Shown piece after piece: positions 1 to 11,394 of a stretch of DNA of 64,000 bases. The notes under the pieces are model-generated. The model was given only the letters and a program-made list of their open reading frames with translations. It was not told the origin of the DNA and ran no database searches. Source of the DNA: Trogon surrucura (taxonomy: Eukaryota > Chordata > Aves > Trogoniformes > Trogonidae). Position numbers and translations under genes: made by a program. Location: the NCBI GenBank assembly GCA_020746105.1, contig CM036624.1, positions 29,534,084 through 29,598,083 on the forward strand. The letters run 5' to 3'. Position 1 is the stretch's first letter, and every line of letters starts with the position of its first letter.

Positions 1-430
1 CGGGACCAGCTCATTGCTTTTACCCCACACCCCTCGCCCCGGCCTTGCCACCCTTTACCCCTTCGCCTCCGGGAGCAGGCCGAAGCGTCAGGGAAGCGAG
101 CAACCGCATCTTAGCCGCTTCCTTTCCTTCAGAGGCTTCTGTACAGCGAACACGGCCCGAAGCCCCAGCGGCACGGAGCGGGCGCAATAAACCCCCCGGG
201 AAGGGTACCCGCGGGGCCGGGGTGCGGAGCGGCTGCCGAGCCGCCCAGCCGTCGCTAGATGGTGCGCAAGGAGCGGCTCCGCGGGGCCGAACCCCCCCCC
301 GCCCCGCCCCGCCGGGCCCCGCCGCCCCCTCCCGGCCCCGGCGCGGAGCGGAGCGGCTCTGGGCCCCGGCGGCGGCGAAGGTGACGCTCCGTGCTCGCAG
401 CGAGGAATAGGCGGGAACTCCCTCTGGGAT
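1..430. promoter_or_regulatory. CpG island, probable promoter/first-exon region (truncated at left edge)
   Basis: The sequence is extremely G+C rich with dense CpG, in sharp contrast to the AT-rich DNA that follows. GC boxes of the GCCCCGCCCC type lie at about 301-313, inside a long C-run block (291-340). That block could form a G-quadruplex on the minus strand. There is no TATA box. Both strands have open frames here (45-410 plus, 20-436 minus), but they are rich in Ala, Gly, Pro and Arg as expected of GC-rich noncoding DNA, so neither is called as a gene. CpG islands of this kind usually mark TATA-less promoters in vertebrates. The transcript direction cannot be decided from the sequence, and the island probably continues outside the window. 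Confidence 0.75.
301..313. promoter_or_regulatory. Tandem GC boxes (Sp1/KLF-type)
   Basis: GCCCCGCCCCGCC gives overlapping copies of the GC-box consensus (reverse complement GGGCGGGGC). They sit within the CpG island beside more C-rich runs. This supports promoter function but does not by itself place a start site. Confidence 0.5.
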
Positions 431-1270
431 AAACACGGCCGTTATTTTGTCTTTCCGGGCTCGGCCTTTATTTTAAGTAAGGTGGCTAATCTTAGGGCTA
501 AATTGAGCCTAATTGTTACCATATCACGAGGGGCTGCTTTAAGTTGCATAATGACTCTCGCATTGTATTTGTGTGAATGAAGAATTAACCTTAAAAGGTT
601 GCCCTGCTCAGAAAATGGATTGCACGCTCGGTTCTCTCTATTGATTAGTTTAGGTATTTAAAGTGCTGCATTTTATCTCACCAGCCGCCCGGTAAATTTG
701 TCCTGATGATACTTAAAGGAGCAAATTGACATAGTTTATTTCCACAAACCTTTTTGGCATATTTCTTGGCTTCTTATTGCACCTTTGAGCTATGCAGTAT
801 TGTATGAAGGAACGATGATAACCCTTCTGCTTAAATAAGCGTGACGGTTAACATCTCTGTTCAGCTGAAACCCCAATGAAAGGGATGCTGCAGTGCGAAA
901 TGTATATTACATTGCAGCTGGTGGAGTGAGGTGAGCAATCCTGAAGAGGTTTTCAAGAGGACTAGAGTCTGCCCATATTAAATGAGTGATGGGAGGGTTT
1001 GTCAGAATTTCTGTTCACTCCAATTTTTGGAGTTCATTTCTCCTTGGAGCTGCCAGGTAACAGGAGCCATCCTAATAATTGCAAAGTGCTTCAAGACTGG
1101 GTAATGTCAGGGATTTCGAATGTGACGTGTGCAGCTAAGCAAAAAGAGACGAGACACATGCATGCATTTCTGTACTACAGATTTCCGCGGAAGTAATGGG
1201 ATGATGTAAAGTTAAGTTAAATATGGTCATCTGTTTTTGCTGCTGAAGTTTTTAAACCTTTTTACATTTT
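431..1270. other. Noncoding block with conserved-element character
   Basis: Immediately after the CpG island the DNA becomes AT-rich and non-repetitive. It carries several homeodomain-type cores (GCTAATC near 487, CCTAATTG near 510, GATTAG near 643) and a TTGCATAATG C/EBP-like site near 544. No open frame of interest is present. The texture is like vertebrate conserved noncoding elements near developmental promoters, but conservation cannot be measured here. Confidence 0.35.
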
Positions 1271-1339
1271 CTTCAAAAGGTATTGGGAAATGGGAGGGGA
1301 AATTTTGTGCCAAAAATCACTCCTCTACATGCTGCCACA

Positions 1340-1570
1340 GGAAGCACCACTCGCTGTCGTCGTGCCCCTGGAGATGAGGGGTTTCTCCCGCTGGCACCTG
1401 GGGAGCAGCCTCGGCACTGCTTGCCCTGGGTTCCCATTTTCTGGGCGTCGGTGAGGTCTGTGCTGGGGCTCAGTGTTCCCCACAGGCTGACCCCACGGGC
1501 CGGGGAGCGTGGGGACAGGTGTCCCACGTCGGGGAGCGGGAGGTTTGCAGGCACCTGCCATGAGTGACTC
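1340..1570. other. CpG-enriched GC patch
   Basis: About a dozen CpG dinucleotides fall in roughly 200 bp (around GGCGTCGG, CACGGGCCGGGG and CACGTCGGGGAGCGGG), clearly above the surrounding level. Overlapping open frames on both strands are explained by high GC. It may be a shore or satellite of the island at the left edge, or a separate regulatory patch. Confidence 0.35.
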
Positions 1571-2230
1571 TCAGCAGCGTCCCCACTCCCCACGCTGGGC
1601 CAGGGTCCAGCCACCCCTACTGGGCTGCAGTGCCAGATGTGTGCGAGGGGCAGTGAGCCACCACCAAGACTCAAACTGTTTCCACCACTGTCAGTTTCTA
1701 GTGTGCTCCTTCAGTTACCCTCTCTGGTTTCTCAAGTTTACGGATCTGCTTTTGGTCTCTGAGTGAGCGAGTGCCACCCCTTTCCTAACCCCGTATCCTG
1801 GCCGGCGGTAGGAATACGCACGCCACTTAAATTCCCCCGACAAAATGGAAATGGAAAGTCTTCGGTTTAGTTGAAAAGAACAGCGAATTCTGCTCGCAAT
1901 CTGTAATGCAATTAGCGTTATTTGACTTGGCAGCATTCGGAGGGCCTGCGTGGGCTGCAGGCTGCAAGGGCCTGGAGTCAGCCTCCGTCTAGAAGGCAAG
2001 ACTTGGGAGGAACTCTCAGTAATTTTTACATCTGAAGTCGCTCAGTGTTTTTTCTCCCCCGTCTCGTCTTCCCTCCACCCTCGGCGCTCGGATGCTGCAG
2101 CCAGTCCTTCTTCCCAGCTGGGAAGGGGTGAAGCTGGCTGCTCCTCCAGCCCCTGCCCTCCCCTGCGCCCCCGCCAGCCCCGCAGGGGCCTGCGTCCCCC
2201 CCGCCCAGGCAAAGGAAAATAATTCTGGGT
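1571..2230. other. GC-moderate noncoding stretch with a second CpG cluster
   Basis: The last 180 bp (about 2050-2215) is C-rich with scattered CpG and CCCGCC runs. The rest is unremarkable. Short frames on both strands show no recognisable domain. Confidence 0.3.
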
Positions 2231-3575
2231 CAGAACTCACAGAGCCATCTGTGTTTCTGAGGCTAAATTGTTTCTTGCAAGGGAAATAGCATTAGGCTGG
2301 TGTATCTGGCCTGCTAATTGCTTTAACTGGCTGAAAAGGTTTTGGTCTGCTCTTGAACTGTTTGTGCAAACTTAACAGAATATCGTTACCTTCAGATCCT
2401 GCCCCGTCCACAGCCAGAGCGTATAAACAAGTCTTTTGGTAAGAAAAGCAGCACAAAGTTTCAAACTATGCTAGCACTAGCAGAGGTTATGAGAGACAGG
2501 AAGTTAGGGGCAAATTGATTTCGCCACTGGGAAAGTAGGGATTTTTTTCTCCCCCCCCCAAGTAATGACTGCAAAGCATGCTAATGCTATTCAACATTAG
2601 TGCATTACAGTGTGGCCTTATTAATTCAAGACATAAAGGCAACAAAATAAGCTGTTAAATTTAAAATATAATACATATATAATGAGAAAAAAAATGTGTG
2701 AAAGCTTTATTCAAATGAAAATGCAGAATTGTTTGAGCTAGTGAAGTATCTTTTGTGCTGAGTTATGAGCATATGTAATAGATTTAATTATTAATTTCTC
2801 CATTGTTCTATGCACACAGACAGGGTTCAAGGCACAGTCATTCTCTGGCTTTCATGGATCTAATTTGTATAATTATTGCCTGAATAAAAAATTGCTCTGA
2901 TTCCTAGCTCACTTTTTTCCTCTCCTAAATACTACCTCATCTCTCCTTTCCAAAAGGAGAGCACCTGCCAGTTCTTCAGGAATCAGCTGATCACTTCCAG
3001 TGATGAGGCACGCTCCTGGTGACGTTCCTTTTCAAGCCTTTTTGTCTAAATGAATTATTGTGCATCCTTTTTAATTTTATTGAACAAATTGCATTTGTCA
3101 AGGTCTAGCTTTGTAAATAAATAGCTAGAGACACATGGATGCATATTGCTGCTGTTCAAGGTCTCCTGTTCTATTTATGGAAACCAGATGAATGTGAAAC
3201 AAAAGAGAAACTTTTCTCTAAAAGCAATTATCTTTCTGCATTCCCATCAGTATAATTATATTGCAGGGAATTTTAAGAAGTCATACAAGTAGAATTGAAT
3301 ACTTAAAATCGTGGCTGAATCGTTATGCAAAAGCTGAGCAGAGCATCTTGCCTCGTGCTTACAAAACACGCCGTGGCTGAACTCTTACACCTTTACATGT
3401 GAAATGTGTGTGTATATTTGTCGTAAAATAAGAACCTGAGATCCGTGCTATACATATGAAATGTGTTTGTGGAAATAACCACTGGATTCTTCTCAGGTTT
3501 GAAGTGCTAATGTTAGTGGATTGAAATATTTTACCACTCGGGCATTTAAAAAATCATGGCCCTGTGCTGTGAGTA
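2231..3575. other. AT-rich DNA, no gene seen
   Basis: No repeat or credible exon was found. There are several A/T homopolymer runs and a TATA-like low-complexity stretch (about 2655-2690). Nothing else can be supported. Confidence 0.5.
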
Positions 3576-3749
3576 TAGAATCATAGAACAGTTTCACTTG
3601 GAAGAGACCTTCAAGATCATCAAGTCCAACCTTTGTCCTAGCCCTATCAACACCAGTGAGCCATGTCCCTTAGCACAACAGCTGCCCATCTCTTAAACTC
3701 CAGGGATGGTGACTCAACCACCTCCTTGGGCAGGCTGTTCCAGTATCTT
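3576..3749 (-). mobile_element. CR1 LINE 3'-end fragment
   Basis: The plus strand begins AGAATCATAGAACAG and continues through AAGAGACCTTCAAGATCATC to the CR1 segment near GGGATGGTGACTCAACCACC and GGGCAGGCTGTTCCAG. This is the reverse complement of the CR1 3' end, whose sense strand terminates in ATTCTATGATTCT repeats. The fragment is 5'-truncated with no ORF1 or ORF2 sequence, which is normal for CR1. It is the clearest evidence that the host is a bird or other archosaur. Divergence at many positions indicates an old copy. Confidence 0.93.
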
Positions 3750-5253
3750 TAATTATGAGTACTTTCTTTGACTTTGGAGACACATTGTGTTATTAAAACA
3801 GGGTATCGTCTTTGTTTATGGAAATATCATCCCGGATGGTAGAAGGAATAAGGCCCAAGAACACACAGTAAGGTCCAGACTGTGTTGGTAGAGGAGTCTG
3901 GTAAAAATGATTACCGGAGAAAAACCATTATGATTTTTAGGAAGCTGCAGTACCAGCATGATTTATAAAAAGTCACATAATGCTATGGAGAAGCAAAGTC
4001 TGCCAGGAGAGTAAATTCCTTTTTGTCCATTGTCCCATCCTATTATTCCCTGAAAATATAGTTGTCTCTCAATTTGTCTGGAAGATGCTGTCAGATCACC
4101 AAAACAAAAATTATGGGGATGTTCAATGGGTGCTTTTACACTCCTATCAGAGAAGAAAGCTCAGCAGAAGCAGGTGTGGGGATACTTCTTGATGAGAAGC
4201 AAGACCAGGCCCAGCTGAAACCCTTGTTCCAAAGCAAAGGGAATGGAGGTCCTGCAGCAGGGATCTGCTGCACCACTTAATCTCTCAGCTGCCACCTTCT
4301 TTTGCAAGCAGGTGCCGAGGAAAGGTGAGAATATGGTAGTGCAATTAAAAACCTTTAAAAAAAAGTGAGATAAAAGTGGCATGGGGTAAGGATATGGTGT
4401 TTCCAGATTTGAATTTGTAACCTATATGTTTAAGTGTATATTTGCGTTTAATACCAGAAGTAGACAGATGTATTCTTTCCAGCTAAGTTTTTCCTGTGGC
4501 TTGCCTCTACTCCTGTTATATCCTGGGTTGCTGTTTTTTTCCTTTGCTCTACTGCCTCTTTTTCCCCTCTTCAGACTTTCTCATGTCAAAGAGGACCATG
4601 TAAATTAAACCTTCAAAACCCAGCTGTGAAGAAGCGAGATATTTAGCCTGACCTTGTCAAACAGCTTTAGCAAGTCAGGAAACATTCAGAACTCCCCATG
4701 GAACGGCAGACACTGCCCAAACCTGCGCTCTGAGAGGTGCCTGTTGCACGTGGGACCAACTCTGCTCACCTATAGCAGCTCCAGCCCAATGTTTTCTTTT
4801 CTGTGAAAACCATTTTGACTACCATGTGTTTGCATTTATTTCCTTTCCGGCTCCGTACATGACTCATCCGCAGCAGGATGGAGGAGCCAGGGCAGAGCTG
4901 GGCTGCCCAGGAGCTCCTTTCCTCACTTCCAAGCCCTGTTTTGGGCAGCTTTCTGGAAGGCAGTCGCACGGTGAGGAGCCACTTGCCAGGCCACAAGAAT
5001 TAACTCACTGTGCTTATGGCAGCTGGGCTCAGCGTTACTTTGCAGGGCAGGCATGCGAGGGCTGTCCCCTTTCTGTGCCTCGATACAAGAGACTGAGATG
5101 CTGCTCCCTCTGTAAAGTGATAGAGGCAGGTTTTATTCGCTCTGGATTTGAACCCTGCCATTCCCTGTAGGTTACCCACAAAGCATATTGCCACAGGTCT
5201 GCTGCTCCTGGGTTTTAGTTCAATCCAAACCTAATCTTTTCTTCTTTTTCCAG
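3750..5253. other. Noncoding stretch, no gene seen
   Basis: The only structure noted is a small perfect hairpin at 4253-4272: 8-bp arms TGCAGCAG and CTGCTGCA around the 4-nt loop GGAT. The open frame at 4826-5170 has no recognisable domain. An excellent polypyrimidine tract closes the interval (see the exon candidate starting at 5254). Confidence 0.4.
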
Positions 5254-5355
5254 AAGACCCATTGGCGCCAGAGTTTTCTTATGTTCAGCCATCGGCAGGG
5301 TTGCAGTAAATGGTTTCCTCTCGCTTCCTTTTGGGATGCTGTGCCAGGGCAGGAG
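5254..5355 (+). other. Candidate internal exon A (splice-signal based)
   Basis: A textbook acceptor ends at 5253: a CTAAT-type branch sequence about 20 nt upstream, a near-pure pyrimidine tract and CAG. A strong donor, GAG then GTATGT, starts at 5356. The enclosed 102 bp is divisible by three. Its first frame is open for 34 codons and its second frame is also open. The first frame is also open upstream of the acceptor, back to an ATG at 5188. Together with the open frame starting at 6040 it could form a small spliced gene. No protein family is recognised. Pseudo-exons with good splice sites are common in vertebrate introns, so confidence is low. Confidence 0.25.
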
Positions 5356-5752
5356 GTATGTTTCCATCTGAGGATCCTCCTTGGGAAAGACTCTGATTTC
5401 ATGGAGGGGGTTATGCCTGAACTATAATGGTATTTTAACCAACTTCTGGGTTTTAGTGAATTCTCCTCCCCCCTCCAATAATCTGCAAATCTGTTACTGA
5501 TCAGAATATGATACATGTCCTTAGCCAGTTTCAATGGGGCTTATTTCAATTATATCTGGCAGTATGTCCGGCGGGGGAGAAAAAACACTCAACCAGAATT
5601 AGCTGCAGTGAAATCAGCTGAATTTTGGATCTGTTCAACCCTTTTGGCCAGACTCATTCCGGTTCATGAGAAGTAATTATCTCCTGAGCATCGCATTAAT
5701 ATTAAAGATCCATAGGCATTAGCGTTTAGGCAATATACCTTCTTCTCAGCTC

Positions 5753-5773
5753 AAAAAAAAAAAAAAAAAAAAA
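5753..5773. repeat. Poly(A) run, 21 nt
   Basis: An uninterrupted A homopolymer. No target-site duplication or retrotransposed body was recognised next to it, so it is called only as a simple repeat. Confidence 0.9.
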
Positions 5774-6039
5774 GTGGGATAATTGATCTGAACATACTCC
5801 AAATGTGCATATGTCTTTATTTATGAATTCCAATGTGGATTGTTTGGGAGGATAAGGCGGAATAAGAAAAAGCAGGCAAAAATGTTGAGACCTCTCATCT
5901 CCCTGGCGATTTCTGTTAGGAATAGCTAAAATCCACTGAAAATGAGTTGTGAAAGCTAACAGCATGTTAATAGCCTATGTTACAAACACTAAATCCCTTC
6001 AGCTGGTATTTCTGACTTACGTATTTCCCTGTTTCTTAG

Positions 6040-6546
6040 ATCAGGGAATTTGCGGTAGCTGGAGCTCCTGGCGGCCCGTGGCCAGGCTGGTTGCTGGAGA
6101 GCTGGGTTTGGGCACCGATGGCTCCGCTTCCTAAGGTCAGTGTGAAATTGCACCCCAGCTGCTGCCTGCTGAAGGAAAAATTGCCCTTGGAGCACTCAAA
6201 ACACTGTCTCCTGCAGGGTGTCTGTCAGCTGGCGTGCATTGGCTGCGGGGATGCTGAGGTGACCCGTCCCAGATGTGAAGGTGACGATGACTGCTCTGTG
6301 TACCAGGACATGGTGGCTGTACATGTGGGAAACCGCAGCCTCAGATCTTCAGGTACCGCTCTCAGCCAAAGTGTGGCAGGACAAAGACAGCAGTGCTGCT
6401 GGCTTGGGGCTGGGCTTGAGCACCCCCAGACATGCTCTGATACCTTCTGTCATGACTGTGAAGCATCGATGCTCAGGTATGGGTGTGTAGATGGTGTTGC
6501 ACCGCTCATCCTTCCACCAGTAGGAAATGTGATTACTCCGCACTAG
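6040..6546 (+). other. Candidate exon B with Cys-rich open frame
   Basis: The acceptor ends at 6039 with a TCTGACT branch-like sequence 24 nt upstream and a short pyrimidine tract. Directly after it one frame stays open for 168 codons, to a stop at 6544-6546. The frame is closed by the acceptor's own TAG on the upstream side. A good donor (AAG then GTCAGT) at 6136 offers an alternative 96-nt, phase-0 internal exon. Splicing from the candidate exon at 5254-5355 keeps this frame. The C-terminal part is unusually Cys-rich, with Cys spread over about residues 40-155, but matches no Cys-pattern family I know. An AATAAA lies at 7126-7131. This could be a small lineage-specific gene, a lncRNA exon or chance. 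Confidence 0.22.
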
Positions 6547-8185
6547 CCAGCAATGTCATTACGCTAAATAGAAAGGGAACTTTTTCCTTGCTGGATTGTT
6601 TGTTGTGTTCAGCTTCACTCAGTAGGAGAAAACAAGTCTGTAAAAGTGCCGCTAGCTTGTTTCAACTTCTGCATGTGCACCCACCCCATTTTCACGCCCT
6701 GGCGAGGGGTGTCAGACACAGCCTGGCTGCCCGAGCGGTCGTGGACCGGCCCAATTTCCTGCAGAGTGCAGTGAAGGCCATAGATATCAACTTCAAAGGT
6801 AAACAATTACCTTTTATTATCACATATGGCTTTAGCTCTACCAGTTTCAAATAGCACATAATCACAAGTCTGTGATAACATTTACTCCTGATGAGAGAAA
6901 ATTTACCAAGTACTAAATTGCTGCTGAGATGACGGGAACACGAGCCAGGCAGGAATTAACTCCGATGATGAGTCAGCAGACGTTAATGTCTTGCACCATG
7001 CTGGAGACATCTGCTGAGCCGTCCACTGTTGAATCATCTTAAATATTTCTGTGTTATTACCCCTCCAGGAACAAGCATCAGAGAACTTTTGTGTCTCTGT
7101 GTTATGTATGCGTAAGTTATTTTAAAATAAATATATGCAGGCACATAACAAGTGTATGCATTTAGGTATGTAGGTAATTTTCAGCTACGGGAAGGATGAG
7201 CAACCAGCAACTATTTAAAGCAAAACATGCATGGAAATGCTAATAGCAATTGCCTACATTTGGTGTTTGGAAAGGGATAGCTTTGCTCAGTCGTGGCTCT
7301 GATGAGCCTGAGAGGGCGACCTCACCTGCACGCCGTACGGCCTGAACCTTCACACAGACCAGCCTGGCCAAGCTCTCAAAGCAGGAGCTACAAGATCACT
7401 AAAGGTTCCCTATATTTTGGAAATTAATCCCTCCAGAACAGCTGCAGGGTGCTGTGTTCAAGTGTATCACCGCTTTTTCAAGTTTTTTTCCCATATGACC
7501 AGAATGTCGATATATAGTTAGCTAGTAGTAACTAGGCACAATCAAGAGCATCAGATGGAGAAAGATTCAGTGGAGATGGGCAAATGCCTTCTTAAATGAG
7601 ATCCTTTTTCAGTGAAGGCTCTGCAACTGTGCCATCATATGCTGTCCTTCTTCTGCAGTGGATCTTCAGCAGATGCTAAAGGCAGTGACATGTAACTGGG
7701 GGTGCCGAAGGACTGTCCTCTGGACAATGTAATCATTGCACAAAGGAAGAGACAGAGCTTTTATTTGGTAAGTCCTTTGTTGCATTCAGCTCAACTCACT
7801 GTGGCAAAGCAACTTAGGTTGTTTTACATTGTCTGCTCTGGCCTTAATTAATTTAAACATTTGAGTATGTAATTACCCAATTGTATACACATGAGAACTG
7901 CACTAATTCAGTGCACATCATGGAAAGCTGCATTTTTTGAAACTCTGACTCTCTGAGGTCTGGAGGTCAAAAGTTAATTCTGCCGAGATGTGAGAGTTCT
8001 CTGTATTTGCCAAAAAAAAATTGTTGTTTCAGGCATTCTGCAGTCTGAGTGTCACCACTCCAACTTGTGTTTTTAAGGTTTCCCTACCCCCTGAATTTTC
8101 AGATGCAACTTAAAAAAAAACACCACCCAACCCACACTGAATGTTTTGGAAAGCGGGGTGAAAACGGGCTTGACTGTTGCAGAGG
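6547..8185. other. Noncoding stretch, no gene seen
   Basis: AT-leaning sequence with no recognised repeat. It includes an AATAAA polyadenylation-type hexamer at 7126-7131, relevant only if the exon candidates upstream are real. Nothing else is supported. Confidence 0.4.
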
Positions 8186-8189
8186 GGAC

Positions 8190-8430
8190 ATGGGAGCCGA
8201 TGTCCCGCAGATGTGGTCATGGGGCAGTGGGACCGGACAGCCTCAGGGTGCCCATCCTCCCTCTCCTTCTGTTTTTGCTGCTGCTGATCTTGGGCTTAGC
8301 CTCTGCTCAGGGCAAGCCCGTGGCTGCCTGCCATCTGGTGGAGGTGCTCTGAGCCCATGTCCCTCTCTGCCTGGGGCGGGCACAGGTTCCTGCTGGTCCC
8401 CACTCACGGGCCTGAGGACCTCAGGACTTC
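8190..8430. promoter_or_regulatory. GC-rich patch with CTCF-like site
   Basis: A compact GC-rich segment between AT-rich flanks. Two overlapping plus frames and one minus frame are open here because of the composition; none shows a domain. The CTCF-core match inside it is the reason for calling it potentially regulatory. Confidence 0.35.
8328..8341 (-). promoter_or_regulatory. CTCF core-motif match
   Basis: The minus strand reads CCACCAGATGGCAG, which satisfies every position of the CTCF core consensus CCASYAGRKGGCRS. The plus strand is CTGCCATCTGGTGG. The orientation would point a cohesin-stalling site toward the left, that is, toward the CpG island. It is a single motif match; occupancy is unknown. 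Confidence 0.5.
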
Positions 8431-9440
8431 TGAACAGGTTCAATGCTAGATGCTTAAAATAGCTCACAGGAAATGACGTGAGCATCCCTTGCACGCAAGG
8501 TTTTGCTCGCAGACACTGCTTTTCCCAAAAACTAGCTCTAGCAACTCGTCTTCAGGTGCCTTAAAATAAAAATTTAATATTTAAGAAACATTTAGGGGGA
8601 ATTAAATTAATCTAAACAGTAGCTTGGTTTCAGACTTCTCAGTAGTGGCTGCTCAAAAGTAAGGTAGTGTTTTTAGACCAAATAAGAAATCTATCCTATG
8701 AGGGTTGGTTTAAAGTCTTCCAGAAGTTTCCATGAGGTTAATAACCAAGTGAAACGTCCTGGCAGGAACAATCACATTCCCACTACTGCCCAGTCATTGG
8801 GGTGGTGCGTCAGGACGTTTCGAGTAAGTCACAGTATTTTTCTTTTGCTGTGGAAGGCGATTCGTCTCCCTATTTATTTGCAAAGCTTTCTGCCATTTTC
8901 CTTTGCATGCTGAACTTCTTGGGCACAGTGTATTAACTCTTCTTGAAGTACAAAATGGAGAATACAAGTGCCAGAACATTTTTGTCAATGGTTTCCAAAA
9001 ACTATGGAATTTCCTGCCCAGCTACATCAGATCAGCCAACAACTTTGTAATTGCTAAAAACAGCCTGTTGATTTTCCTCCCAAGTGTTTCAGCTGGCCTG
9101 GCTGAGCTTTCTCTTTTCCACTGTCTTGAGATGTTTCTCTCGTTGTGCACTGTGCTGTATTTTTATGGTCAACATATCCTATAGCAAACAATTTCAGGCT
9201 GATGGCGGAAGGGAGATTGGCTTCAGGTTAGAGATTTGAGCCTGAGACGGGGAGCCAGGAATGTCTCAGTTCCTGGACCAGATCTGCCACTAAATCAGGA
9301 ATCCACATAAAGCAAAGCCACATGATGAGCAATTGTATGATGATTTGATTTTCTGTGCAGAGGAGGAAGTGAGTGTTTGAATGTGGTTCTCTGCTTGGCG
9401 TGGCCGCTGCAACCGAAGCCGTGGCTACAGGTGGGCCGTG
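8431..9440. other. AT-rich noncoding DNA, no gene seen
   Basis: Several TAAT-containing stretches occur (for example around 8575-8620) but no repeats or credible exons. Small open frames such as 8903-9184 lack recognisable features. Confidence 0.4.
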
Positions 9441-9444
9441 AGCA

Positions 9445-9462
9445 GGGCTGGGGAAGGGGGGG
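9445..9462 (+). other. Potential G-quadruplex
   Basis: Runs GGG, GGGG and G7 are separated by 2-nt loops. Splitting the G7 as GGG-G-GGG gives four tracts within 18 nt, which fits the canonical G3+N1-7 pattern. The biological role is unknown. Confidence 0.45.
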
Positions 9463-11394
9463 AAGTGGCAGGGAGCAGGTTTCCTCCAAGAGGAGTCGGA
9501 GACTGGGGAGGCTGCTGTCTAATTGGGCACCAGGATTTTTTACCAGAGCGGCACTTGCACTGACATCTCAGTGGTAAATGCAAATAAATTAGTTAAGTAC
9601 GCCTGTATGAAATTTTCCTGCTGAAAAATTCATTCTATAAAAGCATTTATACTGTATTTTTTATTGTCAGCTAATCCAGCCCAAACTCATTAAATGGCAG
9701 TGTGTGGGTTACTCGCTGTCAGTGAAATTATCAAAGGCATTTTTCAGCTGGTGCAGCGGGAAAGCATGTGCTTCTATGCCAACTAAAACAATAACGAGGA
9801 AATGTTATGATCAGACTTGACCAGATGACCTTTCCCATTTTAGATTAGTTCTTAATTTCAGCGCAAGGGTCATCCTGTGAGAATACTTACAATAAGTCAC
9901 TGCTCACCTCTCACATGAAAAAGAAGTGACTTATTAGAAATCTCACTGTACTCATTGCAGTTAATGAGATGTGGAAAGCTTTATAATTTGATTTGCTGGA
10001 CCATATGCTGTAAAGGGATACTGCTGATTTCATTCCTCCACATTTAATTTAAGCAGTATGCAATGGCTTCTTCGTATGGCTACTTATATAATAAAAATTA
10101 ACTTGAAGTATAAAAAAAATACACCATTGTGGGGTTTATTACTGTATGTGGTTGAGTTTCAAGTGTTTTTCATTGAAACATCTGTAAGTAATGTGTAGGT
10201 CTAATTTTAAATCCTGGCAAATATTTTCCATTTAACATTTGGTTTTACTGACAGGCATGGAGCGGTGGTTTTCGGAGCTTGTCAGTAACAGATACGTATT
10301 TTCAAAGATAAACATTTTTTAAATTGGAGATAACTGTAATTCAATACCTGCTTTTCCTATCCTTCTTGTATTTTAGTGGCTGCAAGCAACACTCTAGGCA
10401 CTTGTCCCCTCATCCCCACTTGTGTAGGGCTGCATGGGGCTGTGCAGCATTCAGCAGCCCCGTGTGTGGGCTCGTCCCCGCTGAGGGAATGAGGCGACAG
10501 TGCGAGGAGACGGTGGCCTCCCTGGGGATGTCCCCTTCAGAGGTTGTCCCTTCAGATGTTTTGCAGGGGACAGCTACCTCTGGAGGGAGGCTTTGGGCCT
10601 CAGCCCTGGGTGGAGCTTGGCTGCGTGCCGTGGCTCGGCAGCGTGCGCTCCGCTCTCCAGGCCAAGCACGTTTGCTTGTACCATGGTGGCTCACCATCAA
10701 GCCTTTATTTCAGGTTATTTGATTTTCGGCTGCAGGCAAAATGAAACAGCTCAAACAGGCGGGCTGGCCCGCATAGGCCATAAAAGCGAAAACCTAACTG
10801 ACTTGTCAGCGTGTGTCACATTGCCCGATGAGGGCTTGCGTGCTCCTCTGGACCTGGAGCTTCATGCGAGGGCAGAGCCGTGGTTGGGCTAAAGGCAACT
10901 GTGGCCTGGTGTGAGGCAATGAAAGGTCAGTTTGGAAGTCAGATATTAAGATTATTTTCAAAACGAAGTCCTGAAAGGCTAGAAAAGTGGGAGGGCCACT
11001 GCTTTCACCTCAAAGAAATGCCACAGCATTATTTGCAATTAATGCCATGGTGCCCACAAGCTCTCAGTATGAGGACCATATGTGTTTTAATCTAACCTGC
11101 TGGTGAAATTGGAGATCGAGACAAGTGGAATTTCTGCCCATGGAGGACTGTGTTGAGGGAGGCCGTGGCCCTGCATTGCAGCAGGGCTGCAGCAGCTACA
11201 TTTTGTGATGTGCACGGCAAAGGGATGGCACTTGCTTGTGTCCCCCTTGTTTCATCTCCCTCTCCCTCTGCTGTTTAAAAACTCTATGAGTTTAAAAACA
11301 GGTTTAATTCTGCTTTCAGGGAAAAATAATAATAGTACAGTATTTCCTCTAGACCCAGACTGTCCTCTACTGATCTGCACCAGCAGAAAACGGG
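9463..11394. other. Noncoding stretch with GC-moderate segment
   Basis: 9580-10320 is AT-rich with conserved-element texture. 10430-10700 is GC-richer and generates overlapping open frames on both strands (for example 10324-10722 plus) without recognisable domains. No repeat was identified. Confidence 0.35.

Noticed and set aside
313-326. CTCF-like match on the minus strand in the CpG island
   Set aside because: Two mismatches to the core consensus, in GC-rich sequence where near-matches are frequent.
20-436. 138-codon minus-strand and 121-codon plus-strand frames in the CpG island
   Set aside because: Both strands are open because stops are rare at very high GC. The residues are Ala/Gly/Pro/Arg-biased and show no domain.
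4253-4272. 8-bp-arm hairpin TGCAGCAG/CTGCTGCA
   Set aside because: Too short to be notable alone. CTG/CAG words make such dyads common; kept only as a remark in the region entry.
5100-5180. Minus-strand GTTCAAATCC resembling a tRNA B box
   Set aside because: The five bases on either side of the loop do not pair as a T-stem, and no A box or acceptor stem is present.
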